The notes beneath the pieces were generated by a model. That model made no database searches, had not been told where the DNA came from, and was given only the letters and a program-made list of their open reading frames with translations. Position numbers and translations under genes: made by a program. Shown in pieces: positions 22,441 to 30,202 of a stretch of 64,000 nucleotides of DNA. How positions within the stretch are numbered: the stretch's first letter is position 1; each line of letters starts with the position of its first letter. The stretch comes from Pigmentiphaga kullae (GTDB lineage: Bacteria; Pseudomonadota; Gammaproteobacteria; Burkholderiales; Burkholderiaceae_B), in NCBI RefSeq assembly GCF_004216695.1, contig NZ_SGXC01000001.1:1550001-1614000 (forward strand). The letters run 5' to 3'.

Positions 22441-23988
22441 TCAGCAGGTTTCCCTCGTCTCGAGATAGGCGCGGCGCAGCTCGTCCTTGCGGACCTTGCC
22501 GAGCGACGATCGGGGCAGCATGTCGACGAACATGAATCGCCGCGGGATCTTGTATCCGCCAAGGTGGCGCCTGCAGAACTCGATGATCTCCGCCGGCGCC
22601 GGGCGCGACGCCGCGGGTACGACGACCGCCAGCAGCGCCTCGCCGTACCTGGCGTCCGGGATGCCGACGACGGCGGCATCGGCCACGTCCGGATGCAGGA
22701 CGAGCACGGATTCCACTTCCCGCGTATAGACGTTCTCGCCGCCTGTGATCACCATGTCTTTCTTGCGGTCGAGAATGTGCAGGTAGCCGTCCTCGTCCAG
22801 GCGGCCGATGTCGCCCGTGTAGAGCCAGCCGTCCCGGAACGTCGCGGCGTTTTCCTGCGGCCGATTGTGATAGCCGGCCGCCACCTGCGGCCCGGACACG
22901 GCGATTTCTCCCGGTTGGCCGGGCGCGGCCTCGTTGCCGCCGTCGTCGAGAAACCGGATGGCGGTGGCGGGCAGCAGCCGCCCGGCGGACTTCAGGAGTT
23001 CGGGGCGTTCGCGCAGCGCGAACCGATGGGCCGCTTCGTCAAGGATCGCCAGATAGGGGGATGTCTCCGTCAGGCCATAGCATTGGTGGAAGCCGACGTG
23101 GGCAAAGCGGCCCATGGCCTTGCGCAGCGATTGTTCGTCCATGGGCGCGGTGCCGTAGCTGATCAGCCGCAGCCGGGACAGGTCATGGCGGTCCATGCCG
23201 GTCTCCTTGAGAATGCCGATGATCATGGTGGGTACCAGGCTGGCGATCGTGACGCCTCGCTGCGCGATGGCTTCCAGCACACCCTGGGGCGAGAACTCGC
23301 TCAGATAGGTATGGCCGCCGCCGAACATCGTCACCACGGTGGCTTTCAGGTCGGTGGAGTGGAACATCGGCGAGACGTGCAGGTAGACGTCGTCCGCGCA
23401 AGGCGACATCACTCGGGCCAACTGCAGCGCGTTGGCGACGATGTTGCGATGCGTGAGCCTGACCCCCTTGCCGCGTCCGGTGGTGCCGCCGGTATAAAGC
23501 AGCAGCGCTTCGTCGTTTTCCCCGCAGTCATGGGCGCAGGCGCGTGGACTGGCCTGGGTCAGGTCCGCCATGGTTGCAAGGTCCGCCGGTCCGTCCTGCA
23601 GCCGGACGCGGATGGCCCGCGAGCGCCACGAGGCCAGCGGCGGTTGTTCGAACAGCGGCATGAAGTCGTCGTCCAGCATGACGGCCTTGCACTGGGCATC
23701 TTCCAGCATGGCGGCGATCTCCGCCGGAGCCAGGCGGAAATTCAGCGGCGCCGGCACGATGCCCGACCAGAAGCCCGCCAGGAGCAACTGGGCATGGTCC
23801 ACAGAATTGCGGCACAGCGTGGCGAATCGATCGCCAGGGTTCAGGCCAAGCTCCCGGAGCATGCCCGCGGTGCGCGCCACGCGCGCGAGATAGTCGTTCC
23901 AGCTCAGGTCGCCCGACGGATCGATGATCGCCTTGCGCCGGCCGTAAGCCTGGACGGTGTTCTTCAGTAGATGGGGAAGGGTCAGCAC
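22441..23988 (-). CDS. AMP-forming acyl/aryl-CoA ligase (copy 2)
   Basis: A paralogue of the ligase at 13603-15195, with the same RFATLCRNSV opening region, YTGGTTGRGKGVRLTH, YGLTETSP, TGDIGRLDEDGYLHILDRKKD and SSLGKVRKDEL motifs. It converts a carboxylic acid to its CoA thioester. The open frame reaches a GTG at 24048, but that codon lies on the edge of the operator at 24048-24075 and upstream of its -10 box (24022-24027). The GTG at 23988 (MLTLPHLLKN, 515 residues) is therefore the better start. It heads the second transcription unit of the cluster. Two ligases may serve two acids or two steps. Confidence 0.87.
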   Translation of the reverse strand: MLTLPHLLKNTVQAYGRRKAIIDPSGDLSWNDYLARVARTAGMLRELGLNPGDRFATLCRNSVDHAQLLLAGFWSGIVPAPLNFRLAPAEIAAMLEDAQCKAVMLDDDFMPLFEQPPLASWRSRAIRVRLQDGPADLATMADLTQASPRACAHDCGENDEALLLYTGGTTGRGKGVRLTHRNIVANALQLARVMSPCADDVYLHVSPMFHSTDLKATVVTMFGGGHTYLSEFSPQGVLEAIAQRGVTIASLVPTMIIGILKETGMDRHDLSRLRLISYGTAPMDEQSLRKAMGRFAHVGFHQCYGLTETSPYLAILDEAAHRFALRERPELLKSAGRLLPATAIRFLDDGGNEAAPGQPGEIAVSGPQVAAGYHNRPQENAATFRDGWLYTGDIGRLDEDGYLHILDRKKDMVITGGENVYTREVESVLVLHPDVADAAVVGIPDARYGEALLAVVVPAASRPAPAEIIEFCRRHLGGYKIPRRFMFVDMLPRSSLGKVRKDELRRAYLETRETC

Positions 23989-24021
23989 GCCTGCATCTGC
24001 CGGTGGAAAACGATGCAGAAA

Positions 24022-24075
24022 ATGATAGGGAGAGAGGCTTGCCGACACCCTACCGCCCAGTCCTGCTACCTACCC
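24022..24075 (-). promoter_or_regulatory. Activator site plus -10 box for the CoA ligase/DpgC operon
   Basis: Reading the minus strand: GGGTAGGT (24075-24068), six bases, ACTGG (24061-24057), GCGGTAGGG (24056-24048), then exactly 20 bases and TATCAT (24027-24022). The two GGTAGG half-sites are 20 bp apart in direct orientation, as for AraC-family dimers. No -35 hexamer is visible; the proximal half-site occupies its position, as at an activator-dependent promoter. The same design occurs at 28002-28055 and, less perfectly, at 26855-26894. Confidence 0.7.
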
Positions 24076-24091
24076 GGGAGTCGGATTTTTT

Positions 24092-25060
24092 CTAGAGCGC
24101 CAGGTTCAATGCCTTGATGAGCCGGCCGAACTTGCCGTGTTCTTCCTTGAGAAATGACTGTGGCGAGCCGGTGTCCGGAATATCGATGCCTTCCTTGGCC
24201 ATCGCGGCCTGGAACCCTGGATCCGCCAGGGTTTCGCGGACCTTGCCGCTCAACAGCGACAGTATCGGCGCTGGCGTGCCGCGCGGGGCGAACAGACCGC
24301 TCCAGTTGGCGAGGACAAAGTCGTCCAGTCCGGCTTCCTTCAAGGTCGGGACGTTGGGCAGCGTGGGCGACCGGGTCGCGCTGGTTACCGCATAGGCCTT
24401 GATCTCGCCGGCATCGATCAGGGCCTTGGACGGCAGGATCCCCGAGAAGTACAGGTCCAGGTGCCCGCCCGCCACGTCGTTGGCCGCCTGCGCGCCGCCT
24501 TTGTAGGGCACGTGCTTGATGTCGAGCGCCGTGGACCGCTTGAGCCATTCGCCCGCAAGGTGGGCCGGGCTGCCGACCGCGCCGCCGAAGTTGTAGTTGC
24601 CCGGCTGGCGGGCGATCTCTTGGCGCAAGTCCTGGAAGTTGGCAGCCTTGAAGCTTTTCCTGCCGATGAGTACCAGCGGCGTCGAGCCGACGATCGCAAT
24701 CGGCTCGAAGTCTTCGGGTCGGTACGGCACCTTGCGTACCTGCGGGATGATGACCATCTCGGTATTCAGTCCCAGCAGCAGCGTGTAGCCATCCGGCGCC
24801 GCTCGCGCGACGGACATGACGCCTATCGTGCCGCTGGCGCCAGGCTTGTTGACGACCACCACCGTCTGTCCCAGCCTGCGTTCCAGCCCCAGCGCGAGAT
24901 TGCGCGCGGCGAAGTCGGTCGAGCCGCCGGGCGCATAGGGCACGACGATCTGGATGGGTTTCGATGGGTAGGTTTCGCCTGCGCGCGCGCCCGGCGCGCA
25001 GGCGAACAGCGTCGCCACCGCGAAGAATGCAGCCGTCGCCCGCCGCGTTTGCTTGTTCAT
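24092..25060 (-). CDS. Bug-family periplasmic solute receptor
   Basis: A 322-residue Bug receptor. AAGGAG lies six bases before the ATG at 25060, which decides against the upstream ATG at 25066 and the longer reading. The signal peptide (MNKQTRRATAAFFAVATLF...GARAGE) is followed by YPSKPIQIVVPYAPGGSTDFAARNLA, NKPGASGTIG and HVPYKGGAQAANDVAGG. It starts 16 bases after the upstream ThDP gene, so the two form one unit from the promoter at 26855-26894. It is clearly distinct in sequence from the other Bug proteins here, suggesting a different ligand. Confidence 0.9.
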   Translation of the reverse strand: MNKQTRRATAAFFAVATLFACAPGARAGETYPSKPIQIVVPYAPGGSTDFAARNLALGLERRLGQTVVVVNKPGASGTIGVMSVARAAPDGYTLLLGLNTEMVIIPQVRKVPYRPEDFEPIAIVGSTPLVLIGRKSFKAANFQDLRQEIARQPGNYNFGGAVGSPAHLAGEWLKRSTALDIKHVPYKGGAQAANDVAGGHLDLYFSGILPSKALIDAGEIKAYAVTSATRSPTLPNVPTLKEAGLDDFVLANWSGLFAPRGTPAPILSLLSGKVRETLADPGFQAAMAKEGIDIPDTGSPQSFLKEEHGKFGRLIKALNLAL

Positions 25061-25076
25061 GAGCATCTCCTTGAAG

Positions 25077-26810
25077 TCAGATCCGTACGACCTTGGCATG
25101 CAGGACGGCGGAGCGTCCTGCCCTGACTGCGTGGATGCACCGGTCGAGTGCCGCGCCTACCTGGGCGGGGTCGTCGACAAGCTCGCCGTAGGCGCCGAAT
25201 GCTTCCCCGAGCTTGGCGAAGTCCGCATTGCCCGGCAGCTCCGCCTCGTAGGCGTCCTGCCGTCTTGCGCTGCCGTCCGGATAGACGCGCAGGGTCGATT
25301 CCTTGACCGCCGACCATCCGGCGTTGTCGACGACGACGACCAGGATGGGCAGTCCATAGAAACCCGAGACGGCCAGGACCGAGCTCGGGATGTTGAAGTA
25401 GAGACTGCCATCGCCCACCACCTGTATCGCCATCAGGTCCGGATCGGCAAGCCGCGCGCCCAGGGCCATGGCGCCGGAGGCGCCCAGCCCGCCGCCGCCG
25501 ACGCGCACCAGGGTGCCGGGCAGCGGGCGGGTGAGCTGCTCCGCCAGGGCGGGGGAATTGCGGACCGCTTCGTTGAAGACGATGTCCTGGGGCCGCAGGC
25601 GCCTGTCGAGTTCGGCGAACAGGAAGTGCGGGTTGATCCGGCCGGGCGCGCCCGGATCGGCGGCCTTGTCCCGTGCCTTGCGCCGGCGCCGTTCGTTCTC
25701 GGCGGCGATGCGCGCGTTGCGGTCCTCGACCGCGCTGGCGAATGCCGGCGTGGATTTCTCCTCGAGCGCCTGGGCCAATTGTTCGAGGATGCGCGCGCTG
25801 TCGCCCTGGATCCGCGCGTTTGCAGGAAAGCTCCACATCGGCGAAGCCGTCTTCAGCGTGTCGACGTCGATCTGCGCCCAGAAGGCGCGGGCATGCGGCT
25901 GGATATCGCGCGAGAACCACGGCACGTCCGTGTCCACCATGAGGCCGACGTCGGCGTCAGGGATCGCGCCGCCCGGCTGGAAACCGCAGAAATTGGGGCC
26001 TTCGTGGGATATGTTGTTGACCGGGTTCGATTCGAAGACGCGTATGCCGGCCAGGCTGGCCAGGCGTTCGATGGCCGCCGAGGTACGGCGATTGCGGCCG
26101 CCGAACGAGGTGATCAGAATGGGCCGCTCGGCCGCCAGGAGGCGGTCGGCCACGGCGTCGAGCTGGCGCGGATCGGCGCCGGCCGGCGCGATGGCGCCGA
26201 ATTGCGCTTCCGGATAGGACTTGATGCGATCAACCGGCCAGGGTTCGGCCAGCGTTTCGCGCGGCAGCATCAGGTAGACCGGACCCTGGGGTTCGCTCTG
26301 CATGAACGCCTGGGCACGGCGCAGCGCCTCCTTCACCACAATGCCGGAGGGCAAGGTCCATTCCCACTTCACGAAGGGGCGGACCAGGCTGCCCTGGTCG
26401 AACGGCTCCTGGATGTAGTGCACGTAGTTGTCGCGCGTACCAGGCAGTTCCCCTGCCGCGGTAAAGGGCGCCTTGCCGGCCATCAGGAGAACGGGCAGGC
26501 GGCTGCGGAACAGGTTGTGCATGGCCATCGAGGCATTGGCCGTGCCGACGTCGACGTGGACCAGGACACCCTGGCCCCTGCCTGTCACCAGGGCGTAGCC
26601 TGCGGCCATGTGCACAGCCGTGTTCTCGTGCGGGCAGCGGATCACCTGCGGCGCTTTCTCCCCCCGCTCGCGCAGGCGCGCCAATTCCTCGATGATGGGA
26701 GCATGGTCGGTTCCCATGTTGCAGAACAGGTAATCGATGCCGATCTCCGTCAGGCCTTCCAGCAGGAGGCCGGCGGTGGCGCGTGTGTCGTCTGTGAGAG
26801 TGTGTTGCAT
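25077..26810 (-). CDS. Thiamine-diphosphate enzyme, benzoylformate decarboxylase/acetolactate synthase-like (copy 2)
   Basis: A 577-residue ThDP enzyme with the catalytic glutamate E62 in CPHENTAVHMAAGYA and the diphosphate motif GDG at 466-468 with VVVVDNAGW downstream. The start at 26810 (MQHTLTDD) is chosen because the longer frame crosses the promoter and has no family similarity. It is only distantly like the other ThDP gene at 19672-21354. It heads the minus-strand unit next to the divergent AraC gene. Decarboxylation of an aromatic 2-oxo acid (arylglyoxylate to aryl aldehyde) is the role that best fits the DpgC-like neighbour. This is inference. Confidence 0.83.
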   Translation of the reverse strand: MQHTLTDDTRATAGLLLEGLTEIGIDYLFCNMGTDHAPIIEELARLRERGEKAPQVIRCPHENTAVHMAAGYALVTGRGQGVLVHVDVGTANASMAMHNLFRSRLPVLLMAGKAPFTAAGELPGTRDNYVHYIQEPFDQGSLVRPFVKWEWTLPSGIVVKEALRRAQAFMQSEPQGPVYLMLPRETLAEPWPVDRIKSYPEAQFGAIAPAGADPRQLDAVADRLLAAERPILITSFGGRNRRTSAAIERLASLAGIRVFESNPVNNISHEGPNFCGFQPGGAIPDADVGLMVDTDVPWFSRDIQPHARAFWAQIDVDTLKTASPMWSFPANARIQGDSARILEQLAQALEEKSTPAFASAVEDRNARIAAENERRRRKARDKAADPGAPGRINPHFLFAELDRRLRPQDIVFNEAVRNSPALAEQLTRPLPGTLVRVGGGGLGASGAMALGARLADPDLMAIQVVGDGSLYFNIPSSVLAVSGFYGLPILVVVVDNAGWSAVKESTLRVYPDGSARRQDAYEAELPGNADFAKLGEAFGAYGELVDDPAQVGAALDRCIHAVRAGRSAVLHAKVVRI

Positions 26811-26854
26811 GGTTTGGGCGCCACCTCCGGGACATGGGCTGATCTCGTGGCGGG

Positions 26855-26894
26855 ATGATAGGAAGTGCCCTCGGGAGTATCCATACCCTCCAGT
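26855..26894 (-). promoter_or_regulatory. Activator site plus -10 box for the ThDP enzyme/Bug operon
   Basis: Minus strand: ACTGG (26894-26890), AGGGTATGG (26889-26881), exactly 20 bases, then TATCAT (26860-26855). This is the same geometry as the sites at 24022-24075 and 28002-28055; the distal half-site is weaker here (CGGAGG at 26909-26904). It lies 45 bases upstream of the ThDP gene start and within the gap shared with the araC-type gene. Confidence 0.65.
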
Positions 26895-27109
26895 CGGATC
26901 TTGCCTCCGGTCGCGACAGGAAAAATCACCGTGGAGGCGTGTCTCGTGAAAAAAACTGACACGGTCTTTCCATGGTCCCGCGCGTGGCTGGATCGGCGCT
27001 TTCTTTCTGGATATTCTCAAGACCCCGACCACGGGACGCAGCGCCGGTGCGGCGCTGCCATGCGGACAAGAACACGCCGGGAAACGCGACTCGGACAGCG
27101 GAGGCAGGA

Positions 27110-27961
27110 ATGACCAAGGCCGTCAGGCTCTATCAAGGCGCTTTCGGGCGTGCGTCCATGCTTGATTCCGACCATGACCTGGTCACCCATGCCCATCCGC
27201 AATGCCACGTGCTGGTCAAGGTCGCGGGCGCGGACGCTTTCTACACGGTACGAGGCGAAACCGTCCGGCTATCCGAAGACTCGCTGGTTCTGGTCAACGC
27301 ATGGGAACCGCATTCCAAGCTGCAGCCGCGGGAGGGGGAACGCACCACTGTCCTGATCCTTTGCATGGAGCCGGCCTGGCTGGCGGAGCACGATCCGCTG
27401 CTCTCGGGCAGCGGCATGCCGGACTTCTTCCCCTCCGCCCAGGTGCGCGTGCCGCTATCCATCCGCAAGCTGGTGGATCGGCTCGTGCTCGAAGTGCTCG
27501 GTTCGTCCCCCTCCGGCCTGCCCAACCGGGCGGTCGAGGCGGCGCTGTCGGACTTCATGCTTGCGATCACGCACCTTTTCGCGGTGCGGCGCAACTGGAT
27601 CGACACCTACAGGCTGAAGATGCGCCACCGTCCCGACACGCGCATCGCACGGGCAATCCAGTACATCGGCGACCACCTGGACCAGACCATTACCTGCGAA
27701 GAACTGGCCGGCCTGCACAGCCTGTCGCGCCAGCATTTCTTCTCGCTCTTCCGCCAGCACACGAACATGTCTCCCATCCTGTACATGAATACGCTGCGCA
27801 TGGAGAGCGCGTTCAAGACGCTGACCGAATGCTCGACCTCGGTAAACGTGCTGGCCGACGATCTGGGGTTTTCCGAACCGCATCATTTCACGCGTTTCTT
27901 CCGCCGCAATCTCGGCATTCCTCCCAGCCAGTACCGGCGGGGCGTTGCGCTTATCGCCTGA
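27110..27961 (+). CDS. AraC-family transcriptional regulator
   Basis: A 283-residue AraC/XylS regulator. An N-terminal cupin-like sensing domain (THAHPQCHVLVKVAG...LVLVNAWEPH) is followed by two HTH motifs from about residue 180 (LAGLHSLSRQHFFSLFRQHTNMSPILYMNTLRME and LADDLGFSEPHHFTRFFRRNLGIPPSQYRR). GGAGG lies six bases before ATG 27110. The gene is divergent from the ThDP operon and followed by a Bug gene; all three nearby promoters carry the GGTAGG-type operator. The most economical reading is that this protein activates them in response to the pathway substrate. Confidence 0.9.
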   Translation: MTKAVRLYQGAFGRASMLDSDHDLVTHAHPQCHVLVKVAGADAFYTVRGETVRLSEDSLVLVNAWEPHSKLQPREGERTTVLILCMEPAWLAEHDPLLSGSGMPDFFPSAQVRVPLSIRKLVDRLVLEVLGSSPSGLPNRAVEAALSDFMLAITHLFAVRRNWIDTYRLKMRHRPDTRIARAIQYIGDHLDQTITCEELAGLHSLSRQHFFSLFRQHTNMSPILYMNTLRMESAFKTLTECSTSVNVLADDLGFSEPHHFTRFFRRNLGIPPSQYRRGVALIA

Positions 27962-28001
27962 TCCCCAGGCTTGGCCGAGCCCATGAAAAAAACCGACGCT
28001 G

Positions 28002-28055
28002 GGGTAGGTTTCCGCACTGGCGGGTAGGGCACCGCACCGTGTGGGTGTCTATATT
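28002..28055 (+). promoter_or_regulatory. Activator site plus -10 box upstream of Bug gene 28094
   Basis: GGGTAGGT (28002-28009), six bases, ACTGG (28016-28020), CGGGTAGGG (28021-28029), then exactly 20 bases and TATATT (28050-28055). The direct GGTAGG half-sites are 20 bp apart and the proximal one abuts the expected -35 position. It is the best copy of the three-site family around the AraC gene. Confidence 0.72.
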
Positions 28056-28093
28056 TCCGTCCAGGTCCGAGAACCCGAGAAATGGAGACGACA

Positions 28094-29059
28094 ATGCACG
28101 CGATGCGCATGCTCATGATGGTGGGCGCCCTGGCGGTCCTGGCCGGTCCGGCTGCCGCGGCCGAGTTTCCGGCCCGGCCCATCCGCCTGGTGGTGCCTTT
28201 CGAGGCGGGAGGCACCATCGATACGCTGGGCCGCGTGGTTGCCGCCCAGATCGACAAGCAGTCCGAATGGGGCATCGTGGTCGACAACAAGGCGGGCGCC
28301 AATGCCTTGATCGGCACCGCCGATGCGGCCAAGGCCGCGCCCGATGGCTATACCATTCTGCATACCTCGCCATCGATCGTCATCAACACGTTCATACACA
28401 AGAAGACGCCCTACGACCTGTCCAGCACTTTCGTGCCCGTTACCAACCTGGCCGTCGGAACCGGCTATCTGCTGGTCGTGCGGCAAGGGCTGCCGGTCCA
28501 TGACGTTGCCGGGCTGGTCGAGCTCGCGCGCAAGAAGGAGCTCACGTATGGGTCTCCGGGCATCGGCAACGCCCTGCACCTGGCGGCGGCGGGATTCGCC
28601 AAGAAAGCGCACGTCGACATGCTGCACATTCCGTTCAAGGGTAGCGCCAGCTCGCTCAATGCCATCGCCGCGGGACAGGTGGACGTCATGATGCTGTCCC
28701 CGCCCACGGTGATTCCGTACGTCCAGTCGGGCAAGATCCGCCCCATCGCGTTCACCGGCGAGAGCCGGTCCAAGGAATTTCCCGAGGTTCCGACCATGAA
28801 GGAAGCGGGTATCGACGACTTCGTCGTCATGGGGACCTGGGCGGGATGGTTCGCGCCGGCAGGCACTCCGCCCGCGGTGGTGAACAGGCTCGCCGCCGAG
28901 GTCGCCAAGGCGCTCAAGGCGCCCGAGGTCGCGAGCATGCTGGAGAAGGGCGGCTTCGAACCGGACGGCCGTTCGCCCCAGGCATTCGCGGAATTCGTGC
29001 GCCAGGAAACCAGACGCTACGGGCAGATCGTCAAGGACGCCGGCATCGCGCCGCAGTAG
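28094..29059 (+). CDS. Bug-family periplasmic solute receptor
   Basis: A 321-residue Bug receptor with a signal peptide MHAMRMLMMVGALAVLAGPAAAAE and the family segments RPIRLVVPFEAGGTIDTLG, VVDNKAGANALIGTADAAKAAPDGYTIL and HIPFKGSASSLNAIAAG. The ATG at 28094 is preferred to 28082 because GGAG (28084-28087) lies six bases before it. The gene follows araC and has its own copy of the GGTAGG operator, so it is probably part of the aromatic-acid regulon. It is the third receptor assigned to this cluster. Confidence 0.9.
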   Translation: MHAMRMLMMVGALAVLAGPAAAAEFPARPIRLVVPFEAGGTIDTLGRVVAAQIDKQSEWGIVVDNKAGANALIGTADAAKAAPDGYTILHTSPSIVINTFIHKKTPYDLSSTFVPVTNLAVGTGYLLVVRQGLPVHDVAGLVELARKKELTYGSPGIGNALHLAAAGFAKKAHVDMLHIPFKGSASSLNAIAAGQVDVMMLSPPTVIPYVQSGKIRPIAFTGESRSKEFPEVPTMKEAGIDDFVVMGTWAGWFAPAGTPPAVVNRLAAEVAKALKAPEVASMLEKGGFEPDGRSPQAFAEFVRQETRRYGQIVKDAGIAPQ

Positions 29060-29078
29060 TCCGCAACGCCGCCGGTTT

Positions 29079-30008
29079 TCAGAGCGCCCATCCCTGGCTC
29101 GCCGCCCAGGCCGTGATCGACTGCTCGGTATCGCGGCCTTCCCGCTGCAGCCAATCGCAGAAGTCGCCGGTCAGCGTCTGCGCCTTGAGCGTCGCGGCGC
29201 TGTTGGCGTAGTACGTGCGCCGCTTCACGCCCAGGGGACCGAAAGGCACGCACAGGCGGCCGGCGAGGATCTCGTCGATGGCCAGGAACAGCGGGACCAT
29301 GGCCAGCCCGAGCCCCTCGGACGCCGCCTGCAGGGCGAAGTACATCTGTTCGAAGCCCAGCGTATTGGCGGGTTTCAGGCCGGGAACGCCGGCGGCTTCC
29401 AGCCATTCGCTCCACGCGTACGGCTCCGTGGCATAGCTGATGAGGGTATGCGCCTCCAGGTCGCGCGGATGGGAAAGCCTCAGGCTCTCCTGCAGGTCGA
29501 CGTGGCAGATGGGGGCGATGATCTCCGTCATGAAGGGGATGGACCGGCAGTCGTCCAACGGCCCGTGCTGCCCGCGGATGGCGATGTCGTAGGTGTTCTC
29601 CTGGAAATTCGGCGGCGCCAGCGATGTGGTCAGGCGGACCTCGACGTCGGGACGCTTGCGCTGGAACACCGACATGCGCGCGATCAGCCAGCGCATGGTG
29701 AACGTGGGCGGGGCATTGACGCGCAGCACGATGGGCGCCGCCTGCTGCATGACGTACATCGATGCCGTGGCCAGGCGATCGAACACCGCCGAGACCTCGT
29801 TCAGATAGCCGCGGCCGGCCTCGGTGAGCGTCAACTGCGAAGGCGCGCGGTGAAAGAGCGCGACGCCCAGCCACTCCTCGAGCAGGGCGACCTGGCGGCT
29901 GACTGCGCCGTGCGTGACGTTCAGTTCCGCCGCGGCCTTGGTAAAGCTCACATGGCGCGCGGCCACCTCGAACGCCCGCACGGCGTTGAGCGGGGGCAGC
30001 TTTCTCAT
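29079..30008 (-). CDS. LysR-type regulator, GcvA-like
   Basis: A 309-residue LysR protein opening MRKLPPLNAVRAFEVAARHVSFTKAAAELNVTHGAVSRQV (winged HTH), with a substrate-binding domain from about residue 90. It is a close paralogue of 12661-13590, sharing the length, the start and the KRRTYYAN region. It is transcribed away from the molybdenum hydroxylase operon at 30203, and a T-N11-A palindrome lies between them at 30034-30054. This is the standard arrangement for a LysR regulator and its target operon. Confidence 0.9.
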   Translation of the reverse strand: MRKLPPLNAVRAFEVAARHVSFTKAAAELNVTHGAVSRQVALLEEWLGVALFHRAPSQLTLTEAGRGYLNEVSAVFDRLATASMYVMQQAAPIVLRVNAPPTFTMRWLIARMSVFQRKRPDVEVRLTTSLAPPNFQENTYDIAIRGQHGPLDDCRSIPFMTEIIAPICHVDLQESLRLSHPRDLEAHTLISYATEPYAWSEWLEAAGVPGLKPANTLGFEQMYFALQAASEGLGLAMVPLFLAIDEILAGRLCVPFGPLGVKRRTYYANSAATLKAQTLTGDFCDWLQREGRDTEQSITAWAASQGWAL

Positions 30009-30033
30009 GAAGTCTCCTGTTGCTGCGCTGGCC

Positions 30034-30054
30034 GGCGTGACTATAACTCACGCC
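30034..30054. promoter_or_regulatory. LysR-type operator (T-N11-A palindrome)
   Basis: A perfect inverted repeat: GGCGTGA (30034-30040), 7-base spacer CTATAAC, TCACGCC (30048-30054). It contains the T-N11-A core (T30038, A30050) expected for LysR regulators. It lies 26 bases upstream of the LysR start and about 150 bp upstream of the Mo-hydroxylase operon. Confidence 0.65.
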
Positions 30055-30202
30055 ACGTGAAGATTATTACTTTGCCGCCGGAGCGGCCCACCTTCACACT
30101 GCTGCCCATGCAAAACGAATCCTGCAAGCCGGTTGGGCCGGCCTGCGCCAACCCCGCCGGCCCCTCAGGTTTTCTCTCGCTCGACTGACCATACATACTA
30201 TC

